Below are positions 9,369 to 21,308 of a stretch of 64,000 nt of DNA, in pieces. This DNA is from Nocardia nova NBRC 15556 (lineage in GTDB: Bacteria > Actinomycetota > Actinomycetes > Mycobacteriales > Mycobacteriaceae): positions 33,171 to 97,170 of the forward strand of contig NZ_BDBN01000010.1 of assembly GCF_001613005.1 (NCBI RefSeq), given 5' to 3'. The notes under the pieces were generated by a model, which searched no databases, was not told the origin of the DNA, and was given only the letters and a program-made list of their open reading frames with translations. Each line of letters opens with the position of its first letter. Within the stretch, counting starts at the first letter, position 1. The position numbers and the translations under genes were made by a program.

Positions 9369-9722
9369 TCAGTGCTGGTGGGCGATGTCGAACAGGTTGC
9401 CCTCGGGGTCGGCGAGGGTGACCCACTGCACGCCGTATTCGTCGAAGTCGCCGATGTGTTTCGCGCCCAGCGAGACCGCCCGCTCGATCTGAGCGCGCCA
9501 GTCCGGTGCGCTCAGATCCAGGTGGACTACGTTCTTGCCCGGGGTCTTGTCGGGGACCTGGATGAACATCAGCCCCGGGCCGCGGTCGTCACCGCGGCCG
9601 ATCGAGGCGAAATATTCGTTGGCGTCGGCGTCCACCGGACGCTCCAGCAACTGTGCGTAGAAGTTCGCCAAGGCGGCGGCGTCACGGCAGTCGAAGGTGA
9701 CGGCGGCCAGACTGATCGACAT
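9369..9722 (-). CDS. VOC/glyoxalase family protein
   Basis: 117-aa protein with one VOC (glyoxalase/bleomycin-resistance/dioxygenase) domain: TFDCRDAAALANFYAQLL at the start, HLDLSAPDWRAQIERAVSLGA in the middle and WVTLADPEGNLFDIAHQH at the end. The start at 9722 has a good GAGAGG ribosome site; a longer frame upstream runs into the regulator gene. Likely a metal-dependent enzyme or a drug/metabolite-binding protein; substrate unknown. It lies 62 bp downstream of a MerR regulator on the same strand and is probably its target. Confidence 0.8.
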   Translation of the reverse strand: MSISLAAVTFDCRDAAALANFYAQLLERPVDADANEYFASIGRGDDRGPGLMFIQVPDKTPGKNVVHLDLSAPDWRAQIERAVSLGAKHIGDFDEYGVQWVTLADPEGNLFDIAHQH

Positions 9723-9784
9723 GAAATATCCTCTCTTCGTGGGTAATTCGTGAATATGCGGGGGAGCGTGCGGCGTCTGCCCGA

Positions 9785-10606
9785 TCACTCCGGTGCGATC
9801 GGCCAGCAGACCTCGGTGCGCTGCGCGGCCGGGTCCGCGCAGTCCTGCGGGCCGACCACGTAGATTTCGCGGATCGGCTCCGCCAGCGCGGTATCGTGTT
9901 CGGCCACATGCGAACCCAGCGCGCCGTAGGTGCGGTCGAAGTCGGTGAACGCTCCGGCGTGCACCGCAATCGCGAAGCGGCGCTGCGGAAATCGCCGCAC
10001 CGCGACCTCGCGGTACTGGTCGAAGGCGGCGCCCGGATCCGCCGCCAGCGGCGCGAACGCCACCACCTCGCCGATCTCGTTCTCGAAGAAGTCCGCCGAG
10101 TACGTCGCCCCGCTCGGGCCGGCCGGGGCCACCCCCGCCCCGGCGAGCAGTTCGAACAGCCGGGGGAAGACCGCCCCGCACCAGTCGCCGATCTCCTCCC
10201 GCGACACCAGTGCGCGAATCGTCACCGCGGCGAACTCCGGAACCAGGCGGTACTGCACGTCGATCGGCGCACCCGGGGACAGCAGCGCCCGCAGTGATGC
10301 CACCACATCACGCGTCCGCAGCAACTCCGCTTCCATTCGCTCCAGATGTGCGGCCAGCGCGGCATCGCGGGCGGCACGATCCGGCGCCGCGAGGACCGCG
10401 CGGATCTGCGGCATGGGCATATCCAGATCGCGCAGGCGCCGAATCAGGTGTGCCTGTTCCACCTGCGCGGTCGAATACCGCCGATACCCCGAGCCGGGAT
10501 CGACCGATGCCGGCTCGAGCAACTCGATCTCGTGGTAGTACCGCAGCGTTTTCACGCTGAGATAGGTGAGGCGGGAGAACTCGCCAATGGAGACTGTCGC
10601 GGCCAT
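9785..10606 (-). CDS. MerR family regulator with GyrI-like effector domain
   Basis: 273-aa transcription factor. The N-terminal winged helix is at about residues 5-72 (SIGEFSRLTYLSVKTLRYYHEIELL, with the GYRRYS wing). A coiled-coil dimerisation helix follows to about 115, then a GyrI/BmrR-type ligand-binding domain to the end. ATG 10606 gives the usual family N terminus. This layout is the BmrR/BltR type, which senses bulky hydrophobic or cationic compounds and activates transcription by untwisting a long promoter spacer. It is transcribed with the downstream VOC gene. Confidence 0.85.
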   Translation of the reverse strand: MAATVSIGEFSRLTYLSVKTLRYYHEIELLEPASVDPGSGYRRYSTAQVEQAHLIRRLRDLDMPMPQIRAVLAAPDRAARDAALAAHLERMEAELLRTRDVVASLRALLSPGAPIDVQYRLVPEFAAVTIRALVSREEIGDWCGAVFPRLFELLAGAGVAPAGPSGATYSADFFENEIGEVVAFAPLAADPGAAFDQYREVAVRRFPQRRFAIAVHAGAFTDFDRTYGALGSHVAEHDTALAEPIREIYVVGPQDCADPAAQRTEVCWPIAPE

Positions 10607-10647
10607 GTGGACAAGCGAACACCCTCCAGCAACGGGAGAGTCAAGCC

Positions 10648-11277
10648 CTACTGCTCGGTGAGGGCGAAGGTCAGCAGCAGCGTGGTCTGGAAAAACCCTC
10701 GCCACCAGGAGTAACCGAACCAGACGCCGGGGGTCACCTGGCGAATCTCGTCGAGGATCTGGGGCGTGATCGAGGGGGTGTAGTCCAGAAGCCAGGCCGG
10801 TTGGCCGTCCAACCGCGCGGGCCCGGAATAGACGTCGGCGGGGAAACCTTCGACCCCGGCCCCGGTGATCCGGTTGGTCAGGGTTCCGCCGTCGGGTCCG
10901 GTGTAGAAGTTCTTGCCGATCCAGAACGGCGGCGCCACCGCCTCCATCACCGGCGGGCGGGTCACCCAGCCGTTGGTCACCCCGGTCGGCACATCGCCAC
11001 GGGGCGCGTCCCGGAAGATCTGATCCTGCTGTTCGGCCGAACAGTGGTTGTGCAGCGCGTCGACCGTCGCCGCCGGATTGTCGGTGTAGAGAACGCAGCC
11101 ACCACCGTAATCGGTATCCGCCGAGGCGGCCGGCGCCAGGACGGCGGAGCCGACGCCCAGCACGGCGAGCGCGACGACGGTCGTCAGTGCCGAACTCCGC
11201 CGGGCGCGGCGCGCCGGATGTGCGGATGTGGTGTGCGCGAGTGCGGAAGACATATGTTGATCTTGGTCCCGATACAT
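10648..11277 (-). CDS. Secreted protein of unknown function
   Basis: 209-aa protein with a signal peptide: a basic start (RRARRSSALT), a hydrophobic stretch near residues 32-52, and an ASA cleavage motif before DTDYGGGCVLYTDNP. The mature part has two cysteines near the N terminus (GGGCVLY and HNHCSAEQQD) and is rich in Trp, Gly and Pro, with no motif I recognise. ATG 11277 has GGAGG six bases upstream; ATG 11253 is possible but has a poor ribosome site. Likely exported and cleaved. Confidence 0.65.
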   Translation of the reverse strand: MYRDQDQHMSSALAHTTSAHPARRARRSSALTTVVALAVLGVGSAVLAPAASADTDYGGGCVLYTDNPAATVDALHNHCSAEQQDQIFRDAPRGDVPTGVTNGWVTRPPVMEAVAPPFWIGKNFYTGPDGGTLTNRITGAGVEGFPADVYSGPARLDGQPAWLLDYTPSITPQILDEIRQVTPGVWFGYSWWRGFFQTTLLLTFALTEQ

Positions 11278-11423
11278 GACCGGCCTCCACCGGATTGGCC
11301 CGACCCGTGTGCCGACTCCCGGCCCGGTTCCGATGGTAAAGGTGCCCGGCCGGGCCGGTACCGGGCTGGATCCGAACGTGACTACGCTGGTGCACATCCG
11401 CATCCCGCAGAGAGGACATCACC

Positions 11424-11762
11424 GTGGAGCCTGGTGGACAGCTCGATATGCAGGCACTGCTCGCACAGGCGCAGCAGATGCAGCAGGCGGTGATGGCCGC
11501 GCAGGCCGAAATCGCCGCGACCGATGTGGCGGGTGAGGCCGGCGGCGGTCTGGTGAAGGTGACGATCAAGGCCAGCGGCGAGGTGCAGTCGCTGCAGATC
11601 GATCCGAAGGTGGTCGACCCCGAGGACGTGGAGACGCTGCAGGATCTGATCGTCGGCGCGGTCAACAACGCGATGGCCAACGCGCAGCAGCTCGCCGCCG
11701 AGAAATTGGGCCCGCTCGCCGGTGGCATGGGCGGCGGTTCCATGCCCGGCCTGCCGTTCTGA
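11424..11762 (+). CDS. ebfC: YbaB/EbfC nucleoid-associated protein
   Basis: 112-aa protein of the YbaB/EbfC DNA-binding family: N-terminal Gln-rich helix ([20 protein letters not shown]), the strand motif [23 protein letters not shown], a C-terminal helix with [16 protein letters not shown], and a glycine/methionine tail. Family members are dimers that bind DNA without strong sequence specificity. It sits 21 bp upstream of recR, the standard bacterial arrangement (usually dnaX-ebfC-recR; no dnaX is seen here). GTG 11424 follows an AGAGAGGA ribosome site. Confidence 0.9.
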   Translation: MEPGGQLDMQALLAQAQQMQQAVMAAQAEIAATDVAGEAGGGLVKVTIKASGEVQSLQIDPKVVDPEDVETLQDLIVGAVNNAMANAQQLAAEKLGPLAGGMGGGSMPGLPF

Positions 11763-11783
11763 GCGGCCCGATAGGACATATCC

Positions 11784-12392
11784 GTGTATGAGGGTCCGGT
11801 CCAGGATCTGATCGACGAGCTGGGCAAACTGCCCGGAGTCGGTCCCAAGAGCGCGCAGCGCATCGCCTTCCATCTGCTGTCGGTCGAGCCGCCGGAGATC
11901 GACCGGCTGCAGTCGGCACTGCAGAAGGTGCGCGACGGTGTGCGGTTCTGCGCGGTCTGCGGCACCGTCTCCGACGGCGAACTGTGCCGCATCTGCGCCG
12001 ACCCGCGCCGGGACCGGACCATGATCTGCGTCGTCGAGGAGCCCAAGGACGTCCAGGCCATCGAGCGCACCCGCGAGTTCCGCGGCCGCTACCACGTGCT
12101 CGGCGGTGCGCTGGACCCGCTCTCGGGGGTCGGCCCGGACCAGCTACGCATTCGAGAACTGTTGGCGCGCATCGGAAATCAGGAGGACGGTGTCGATGTC
12201 ACCGAGGTGATCATCGCCACCGATCCCAATACCGAGGGCGAGGCGACGGCCACCTATCTGGTGCGCATGCTGCGGGATTTCCCGGGCCTGTCGGTTACCC
12301 GGCTCGCCTCCGGCCTGCCGATGGGCGGCGACCTGGAATTCGCCGACGAACTGACCTTGGGCCGCGCGCTGTCGGGACGGCGAACGCTCTGA
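11784..12392 (+). CDS. recR: Recombination mediator RecR
   Basis: 202-aa RecR of full length. N-terminal helix-hairpin-helix ([20 protein letters not shown]), a zinc finger C-x2-C ... C-x2-C ([19 protein letters not shown], near residues 54-70), then a Toprim domain ([16 protein letters not shown]) and the C-terminal ATP-type motif. Works with RecF/RecO to load RecA on gapped DNA. GTG start. Co-transcribed with ebfC. It is convergent with the next gene, and a short tandem repeat lies at the junction. Confidence 0.95.
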   Translation: MYEGPVQDLIDELGKLPGVGPKSAQRIAFHLLSVEPPEIDRLQSALQKVRDGVRFCAVCGTVSDGELCRICADPRRDRTMICVVEEPKDVQAIERTREFRGRYHVLGGALDPLSGVGPDQLRIRELLARIGNQEDGVDVTEVIIATDPNTEGEATATYLVRMLRDFPGLSVTRLASGLPMGGDLEFADELTLGRALSGRRTL

Positions 12393-15110
<2,718 letters not shown>

Positions 15111-15136
15111 TCCGTACACCCTGCTCGACAGCCGGG

Positions 15137-15167
15137 ACCGCCCACCGCCGGGAAGGCGGTGGGCGGT
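15137..15167 (+). terminator. leuA terminator
   Basis: Perfect 13-bp inverted repeat (15137-15149 and 15155-15167, loop gggaa) 26 bp after the leuA stop. Confidence 0.85.
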
Positions 15168-15301
15168 GTTCTGGGGCAACTCGTCCGGTACGGGGTGCGG
15201 CCTCTGTTCACCGGGGGACTCGTATTCGGCCAGCGTGCTAGCGTTGTGGCGCATTGGCCGCGAGCTCTCTGCTCGAACTCTGTCGAGCAGATGGGGGAAA
15301 C

Positions 15302-17386
15302 GTGACGACTAACGACAACTCCACTTCACCGCCTTGGTTGCAGGGGCAGGGGATGGGCGATTCAGCTGCCGAACAGGACAATCCGACCTCGCTGCCGTCG
15401 CAGGACGAATCCGACGCGGACACAACGGCATCCGACGGGACGGCGAGCGTGACGTCCGAATCCGAACCGACCGGCGCACCCGCCGAGGAATCCGCGGAAT
15501 TCGAACACGCGGCCTCCGGGATCATTCCGCCGGTGCCCGACGGTATCGAACAGACCACGTTTGCGCCCGGCCCGCAGTTCGGGCCCGACGGCTTCGCTCC
15601 GCCCGAGCAGGGGGGATTCGCACCGGGGCCGTTCGCGCCGCCGGGAGCGAATCCGTATCCGCCGAATCAAGGTTTCGCCCCGCCGGGCTTCCCGATGAAC
15701 GACCATTCCGGTCCGTTCGCCCCGCCGGGAGATCCGAACGGATTCCCGCCGCCGTGGGCGGGCGGGCCCGGCCCGGAGGGTTTCGCGCCGACCGCTTTCC
15801 CCGGCGAGCAGGGTGGTTTCCCGCCGCCCGGGAATCCCGGTGAACCGGGCGGCTTCGCCCCGGGCGGATTTCCGGGTGAGCAGAACGGTTTCGCGCCTCC
15901 GGGCGAGCAGGGTGGTTTCCCGCCGCCCGGAAACCCCGGTGAGCCAGGCGGATTCGCGCCGCACGGCAATCCGGGCGACCCGGGCGGTTTCGCCGTGCAG
16001 GGCAATCCCGGTGAGCAGGGCGGCTTCCGGCCCGCCGCCGGTGAGCCGGGATCCGGGTACGGCGAGGTCCGGCAGGAAACGCCGTACGGCGAGATCCGCC
16101 AGGAGATCGGCGCCGACGGCATGGTCCGCCGGGTCTTCGACGATCGGCAGGGACCGCCGCCCGTTCCCGAGCAGCAGGGCGCGGACGCCGATGCCGGCGG
16201 CCAGATCTTCAGCTGGGCGCCACCGCCGCTGCCCTCGGCTCCGCCGCCGCAGCACATGCCGCCGCAGCAGCAACCGCCGCAGCAGCAGGGCGGCTGGCAG
16301 GGCGGTCCGGGACCGCAACAGCAACTGCCGCAGGGATATCAGCAGCAGCCGCAATCGACGTTCCAGCCGCAGCACATGACCCAGCCCGTGCAGCCGGGGA
16401 ATTCGGTCAACGACCTGAACCTGCTCAAGCGGGCGCGGCGGTCGCCGCGCAGCGGCTGGCGACGCGCCGTGCACAAGGTGACCGGCGGCGCCATCAATCC
16501 GGGCGAATCGTCGGCCGATCTGATCTACCGCGAACTGGTGGATCGGGTGAACCAGCCGGTGCGCGGCGACTACCGGATCGCGATCCTGTCGCTCAAGGGC
16601 GGCGTCGGAAAGACCACGACCACAGTCGGTTTGGGTTCGACCTTCGCCTCGCTGCGCGGTGACCGGGTGATCGCCATCGACGCCAACCCCGACCTGGGGA
16701 CCCTGGCCCACCGGGTGCCGCGCCAGACCCGCTCGACGGTCCGCAACCTGCTCGAGGACCAGCACATCAGCCGCTACTCGGATGTGCGGGCGCATACCTC
16801 CCAGGCACCGAGCCGACTGGAAGTGCTTGCCAGCGAACAGGATCCGGCGGTCTCGGAGGCCTTCAGCGAGGCCGACTACCGGCGCGCGATCGGCATTCTG
16901 CAGCAGTTCTACAACATCATTCTCACCGACTGCGGTACCGGCCTGATGCATTCGGCGATGGCCGGCGTACTGGATATGGCGAGCTCGCTGATCCTGGTCA
17001 CCTCCCCGGCCATCGACGGCGCGCGCAGTGCCTCGGCGACTCTGGACTGGCTCGAGCACCACGGTTACAGCAAGCTGGTGGAGCGGACCGTGGTGGTGGT
17101 CAATGCCTCCCGCCGCGGCGCCTCGACCGTGGACCTGGACCAGTTGCGCAAACTGTTCCTCGACCGCACCCGCGCGGTGCAGGTGGTGCCGTTCGACGAT
17201 CATCTCGCCGAGGGCGCGGAGATCGACCTGGAACTGGTCAGCAAGCCCACCCGGCGGGCGCTGCTGGAATTGGCGGCCATGGTCGCCGACGATTTCGGAT
17301 ACCACGTCCCGCAGCCACCCTTCCCGGGGCCGCAGACCCAGTACCCGGGCCCGCAGGGCCACTATCCGGGTCCGCACGGCTACTGA
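15302..17386 (+). CDS. MinD/ParA-family ATPase with long Pro/Gly repeat N terminus
   Basis: 694-aa protein in two parts. Residues 1 to about 370 are disordered low-complexity sequence: repeated PG-rich blocks (PPGNPGEPGGFAP and GEQGGF types), then a Gln/Pro-rich stretch. From about 420 there is a MinD/ParA ATPase with the deviant Walker A LKGGVGKTTT near 429 and later DCGTGLMHS. The organisation resembles EspI-like proteins of type VII secretion loci and other actinobacterial MinD-like proteins, but no ESX genes are nearby. The tail again carries PGP repeats. GTG 15302 follows GGGGGA. A partner in secretion, polarity or cell division is inferred only. Confidence 0.75.
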   Translation: MTTNDNSTSPPWLQGQGMGDSAAEQDNPTSLPSQDESDADTTASDGTASVTSESEPTGAPAEESAEFEHAASGIIPPVPDGIEQTTFAPGPQFGPDGFAPPEQGGFAPGPFAPPGANPYPPNQGFAPPGFPMNDHSGPFAPPGDPNGFPPPWAGGPGPEGFAPTAFPGEQGGFPPPGNPGEPGGFAPGGFPGEQNGFAPPGEQGGFPPPGNPGEPGGFAPHGNPGDPGGFAVQGNPGEQGGFRPAAGEPGSGYGEVRQETPYGEIRQEIGADGMVRRVFDDRQGPPPVPEQQGADADAGGQIFSWAPPPLPSAPPPQHMPPQQQPPQQQGGWQGGPGPQQQLPQGYQQQPQSTFQPQHMTQPVQPGNSVNDLNLLKRARRSPRSGWRRAVHKVTGGAINPGESSADLIYRELVDRVNQPVRGDYRIAILSLKGGVGKTTTTVGLGSTFASLRGDRVIAIDANPDLGTLAHRVPRQTRSTVRNLLEDQHISRYSDVRAHTSQAPSRLEVLASEQDPAVSEAFSEADYRRAIGILQQFYNIILTDCGTGLMHSAMAGVLDMASSLILVTSPAIDGARSASATLDWLEHHGYSKLVERTVVVVNASRRGASTVDLDQLRKLFLDRTRAVQVVPFDDHLAEGAEIDLELVSKPTRRALLELAAMVADDFGYHVPQPPFPGPQTQYPGPQGHYPGPHGY

Positions 17387-17513
17387 TTCGCACCGGGCGC
17401 CGATTCCGGGGATTCTTCCCACCGAATTGGTGCCCGGCGCGAATTGTCACCCCAATCGATACGGGGCCCGGCCGCACCGCATACAGTTACCCGCGGTGTG
17501 GAGGTCCCGATAG

Positions 17514-19271
17514 ATGGCAGAAAAATACGGGGCCGTCTCGCGAAGGACGGTACTTCGCGGGGTGGCCGGCGCGGGTGTGATAACCGCGGGCGCCATGGTG
17601 CGCCCGATTCGTGCGAATGCCGATCCCGGTCGGCGGGTCGCGATTTTCGGCGGTGGCGTCGCCGGACTGACCGCGGCGCACGAATTGGCCGAACGCGGAT
17701 TCGACGTCACGGTGTACGAACGCCGGGCGCTGGGCGGTAAGGCGCGCAGCATTCCGGTGGCGGGCAGTGGCCGCGACGGCCGGCCCGATCTGCCGGGCGA
17801 ACACGGTTTCCGTTTCTTCCCCGGTTTCTATCACCACATTCCCGACACCATGCGGCGAATTCCGTTCGCGGGCAATGCCAACGGTGTCTGGGACAATCTG
17901 GTCCCGGCCGCCGAGGCGCGTTTCTCCCGCGCCGGCGCCGACGACACCATCCTGCCGATGGGCCGCGCCGGAAAGCCGTGGGCCACTCCGGACGATTTCC
18001 GCCAGACGGTCGCCTCGGTGATCTCCACCTCGATGAGGATGCCGATGACCGATGCGGCGTATTTCGCCAATCGGTTGCTGGTTTTCAACACCAGTTGCGA
18101 CGATCGCCGTTTCGGCGAGTGGGAGAAACTCGCCTGGCGCGATTTCGTGGGCGCTCGCGGCCGCTCGCAGGAATTCCGCATGCTGATGTCGCGCACTCTC
18201 ACCACATTGCTGGTCGCGGCGAAAGATGATCACGCCAGTACCCGGACCATCGGTTCCATGGGGGAGCAGTTCCTCGGCAATCCGCTGGAGACCGGTAACG
18301 ACGGACCGCTGGACCGGCTGCTGAACGGGCCGACCAACGAGGCCTGGATCGACCCGTGGGTGGCCCATCTGCGCGGCCTGGGGGTGCGGTTCGAAACCGC
18401 CGAACTGCGCGGGCTCGACGTGCGCGATCGGCGCATCTCGGGTGCCCGGGTGGCCGGCGGCAGCGGTGGCGATCGGGCGGTCGACGCCGACTACTTCGTG
18501 CTCGCGGTACCGGTCGAGGTCGCCCGTGGACTGTGGACGCCGGACATTCTGGCCGTGCAGCCGGAATTGGCGGCCATGGACGGCCTGGTCGTGAACTGGA
18601 TGAGCGGAATGCAGTTCTATCTGCGCCGCCCCACCCAGATCGCCCGCGGCCATACCGCCTACGTCGACTCGCCGTGGTCGCTCACCTCCATCGCGCAGAA
18701 CCAGTTCTGGTCGCGCACAAAGCTTTCCGAATCAGGTGACGGTTCGGTTCGGGACTGCCTGTCGGTCGACATCTCGGACTGGAATACACCCGGCATCCTG
18801 TACGGCAAGCCGGCGATCGAATGCACCCACGACGAAATCGCCCGCGAGGTCTGGGCGCAGTTGCAGAAGCATCTGGAAGGCGCTGCCGCACTGCAGGATT
18901 CGGACCTGGTGTCGTGGTTCCTGGATACCGGCGTGAGCTGGGACGCCGCGCAGAACCGCAACGCCAACGCCGACCCGCTGCTGATCAACACCGCCGGTTC
19001 GTGGGCGGCGCGCCCGAATGCGCACGGAGCCCTGGAAAACCTTTTCCTCGCGGGCGATTACGTACGCACGAACATCGATCTCGCGACGATGGAAGGCGCT
19101 TGCGAGGCGGCTCGCACCGCGGTGAACGCGCTGCTGGACGTCGCCGGTTCGAATGCCGCCCGCTGCCGGCTGTTCGAGCTGTATCGGGCGCCGCAGCTGG
19201 AGCCGCTGCGCCAGGCCGACCGCGCGCGCTATGCCGCGGGCCGGCCGAACATGTTCGACGTCCCGATGTAG
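17514..19271 (+). CDS. Tat-exported FAD-dependent amine-oxidase-family oxidoreductase
   Basis: 585-aa flavoprotein. The N terminus has a twin-arginine signal (SRRTVLRGVAGAGVI, residues 9-23, ending ANA). The dinucleotide-binding motif VAIFGGGVAGLTAAHELAERG is at about residues 42-62, followed by an ERRALGGKARS signature as in phytoene desaturase and hydroxysqualene dehydroxylase enzymes. The C-terminal FAD motif is NLFLAGDYVRTNIDLATMEGACEA. The substrate is probably an isoprenoid or other hydrophobic molecule; not determined. A PPOX-class protein gene lies 36 bp downstream on the same strand. ATG start. Confidence 0.78.
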   Translation: MAEKYGAVSRRTVLRGVAGAGVITAGAMVRPIRANADPGRRVAIFGGGVAGLTAAHELAERGFDVTVYERRALGGKARSIPVAGSGRDGRPDLPGEHGFRFFPGFYHHIPDTMRRIPFAGNANGVWDNLVPAAEARFSRAGADDTILPMGRAGKPWATPDDFRQTVASVISTSMRMPMTDAAYFANRLLVFNTSCDDRRFGEWEKLAWRDFVGARGRSQEFRMLMSRTLTTLLVAAKDDHASTRTIGSMGEQFLGNPLETGNDGPLDRLLNGPTNEAWIDPWVAHLRGLGVRFETAELRGLDVRDRRISGARVAGGSGGDRAVDADYFVLAVPVEVARGLWTPDILAVQPELAAMDGLVVNWMSGMQFYLRRPTQIARGHTAYVDSPWSLTSIAQNQFWSRTKLSESGDGSVRDCLSVDISDWNTPGILYGKPAIECTHDEIAREVWAQLQKHLEGAAALQDSDLVSWFLDTGVSWDAAQNRNANADPLLINTAGSWAARPNAHGALENLFLAGDYVRTNIDLATMEGACEAARTAVNALLDVAGSNAARCRLFELYRAPQLEPLRQADRARYAAGRPNMFDVPM

Positions 19272-19307
19272 GTGGCGGGCGGCCGATCTCGCGCGTTCAA
19301 TGGGGTG

Positions 19308-19925
19308 ATGAGCGAGATCACCAGCGCCGCCGAACTTCGGGAACTGCTCGGTGAGCCGGCGCCGCGCGCTGCGACGAAGGAACGGACGCGCCTGCATCCG
19401 CGCGATCGGGAGTGGATCGCGACCGCGCCGTTCGCCGTCCTCGCCACCAGCGATGCCGAGGGTTGTTGCGATGCCTCGCCCAAGGGCGATCCGGCCGGAT
19501 TCGTGCACGTGATCGACGACCGCACCCTGGCCATTCCCGAGCGGCCGGGCAATCGCCGGGGCGACGGATACTTCAACATCCTGTCCAACCCGCACGTCGG
19601 CGTGCTCTTCCTGATTCCCGGACGCAACGAGACGCTGCGGGTCAACGGCCGGGCACGGCTGCTGCGCGACGCGCCCTACTTCGACGAGATGGTGGTCAAG
19701 GGCCACCGGCCGATCCTCGCGGTCGAGGTGGCGATCGAGCAGATCTTCTACCACTGCGCCAAGGCGCTGCTGCGCAGCGAGCTGTGGCGGCCCGAACGCT
19801 GGCCGGAGGACCCGCTCCCCAGCCATGCGGTGCTGGTGAAGGAAGTCCAGCGCAACACCACCGAATCGCTGGCGGAACTGCGGGACTACTACTCGCCGGA
19901 GAATTACCGGCGGATGCTCTACTGA
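19308..19925 (+). CDS. PPOX-class pyridoxamine 5'-phosphate oxidase-like flavoprotein
   Basis: 205-aa split-barrel FMN-binding protein. Typical features are RLHPRDREWIATAPFAVLATSDAEG, the SPKGDPAGF turn, LAIPERPGNRRGDGYFNIL and the C-terminal segment with HCAKALLRSELW, which resembles the MSMEG_1061-type subgroup. Such proteins bind FMN, F420 or heme; the true reaction is unknown. ATG 19308 chosen; GTG 19305 is also possible. It follows the exported flavoprotein gene closely and may be co-transcribed. Confidence 0.8.
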   Translation: MSEITSAAELRELLGEPAPRAATKERTRLHPRDREWIATAPFAVLATSDAEGCCDASPKGDPAGFVHVIDDRTLAIPERPGNRRGDGYFNILSNPHVGVLFLIPGRNETLRVNGRARLLRDAPYFDEMVVKGHRPILAVEVAIEQIFYHCAKALLRSELWRPERWPEDPLPSHAVLVKEVQRNTTESLAELRDYYSPENYRRMLY

Positions 19926-20000
19926 CCGGCTCTTGCCTGTCGGTCGCAGATCACATCGGCCGCTCGCGCGCGGGTGTCTCGCCACCAATACACTCGCGTG

Positions 20001-21236
20001 GTGGCAGACATCTCGGTGCGCGGACGGCTGGCGCTGCGGGCGGCGGCAGCGGCGTCGTGGGCCTCGCAGAAGGCCGGACGCGGTAAGGGGTCGATGATCG
20101 GCGGGCTGATCGCCCTGCAGATCGCCCCCGACATCATGACCCAGCTGGGCCGCAACCGGCGGACGGTGCTGGTCACCGGCACCAACGGCAAGTCGACGAC
20201 GACCCGGATGACCGCGGCCGCGCTGGCCGAACTGGGCCGCGTCGTCACCCAGGCCGACGGTGCCAATATGGATGCCGGAATCGTCGCGGCGCTCAGCGTC
20301 GACCGCACCGCGCCGCTGGCCGCCATCGAGGTCGACGAACTGCATCTGCCGCACGTGGCCGATGCGCTGAACCCCGCCGCGGTGGTGCTGCTGAATCTGA
20401 GCCGCGATCAGCTCGACCGGGTCGGCGAGATCAACATGATCGAGCGCAAACTGCGCGAGGGCATGGCCCGGCATCCCGACACCGTGCTGATCGCCAACTG
20501 TGACGACGTGCTGATCACCTCGATCGCCTACGACCACCCCAATGTGGTCTGGGTGTCGGCGGGCAGTGGCTGGGCGGTCGACGCCACCAGCTGTCCGCGC
20601 AGCGGCGAGCCGATCGTCTGGGAGGGCACCGATTGGCGCAGCACCGGTGCCGACTTCCGGCGGCCGGAACCGCAGTGGTGGGTCGACGCGGAGTATCTGT
20701 GCAGGCCCGACGGGCTGAAATTGCCTTTGCACCTTGCCCTTCCCGGCCGCGCCAATCGCGGCAACGCCGCGCAGGCGGTGGCCGCGGCGGTCGCGCTGGG
20801 CGGACATGCCGACACCGCGGCGCAAGCCGCCGGAACCGTTCGCGAGATCGCCGGCCGCTACCGCACCGTGCAGGTCGGCGAGCACTCCGCACGGCTGCTG
20901 CTGGCCAAGAATCCGGCCGGCTGGCAGGAGGCGCTGTCCATGATCGACCCCGAGGCGACGGGTCTGGTGATCGCGGTCAACGGCCAGGTGCCCGACGGCG
21001 AGGATCTGTCCTGGCTGTGGGATGTGCGCTTCGAGCACTTCGAGGGCACCCAGGTGGTCGCGGCGGGCGAGCGCGCCACCGACCTGGGCGTGCGGCTGAC
21101 CTACGCCGGCGTCGAGCACACCACCGTGCCGAATCCGTTGCGTGCCATCGCATCCTGTCCGCCCGGACGGGTCGAGGTGCTCGCCAACTACACCGCCTTC
21201 CGGGATCTGAATCGCGATCTGGACACTCGGGCATGA
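20001..21236 (+). CDS. murT: Lipid II isoglutaminyl synthase, MurT subunit
   Basis: 411-aa Mur-ligase-like protein. With GatD it amidates the alpha-carboxyl of D-Glu in lipid II, an essential cell-wall step. ATP-binding GTNGKSTTTRM is near residue 57, the central domain is full length, and DUF1727 is at the C terminus (DVRFEHFEGTQVVAAGERATDLGVRL). The Cys4 zinc ribbon of firmicute MurT seems to be reduced: only CPRSG and LCRPDG cysteines remain. GTG 20001 (or 19998) is the probable start. gatD follows 72 bp downstream. Confidence 0.92.
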   Translation: MADISVRGRLALRAAAAASWASQKAGRGKGSMIGGLIALQIAPDIMTQLGRNRRTVLVTGTNGKSTTTRMTAAALAELGRVVTQADGANMDAGIVAALSVDRTAPLAAIEVDELHLPHVADALNPAAVVLLNLSRDQLDRVGEINMIERKLREGMARHPDTVLIANCDDVLITSIAYDHPNVVWVSAGSGWAVDATSCPRSGEPIVWEGTDWRSTGADFRRPEPQWWVDAEYLCRPDGLKLPLHLALPGRANRGNAAQAVAAAVALGGHADTAAQAAGTVREIAGRYRTVQVGEHSARLLLAKNPAGWQEALSMIDPEATGLVIAVNGQVPDGEDLSWLWDVRFEHFEGTQVVAAGERATDLGVRLTYAGVEHTTVPNPLRAIASCPPGRVEVLANYTAFRDLNRDLDTRA

Positions 21237-21308
21237 GCGACGCGAGCGGAGGCGGCAGCCTGCGTAACCACGGAGCGAGCCGCGAATGCCCGAGAGGAGA
21301 CAGCACTG

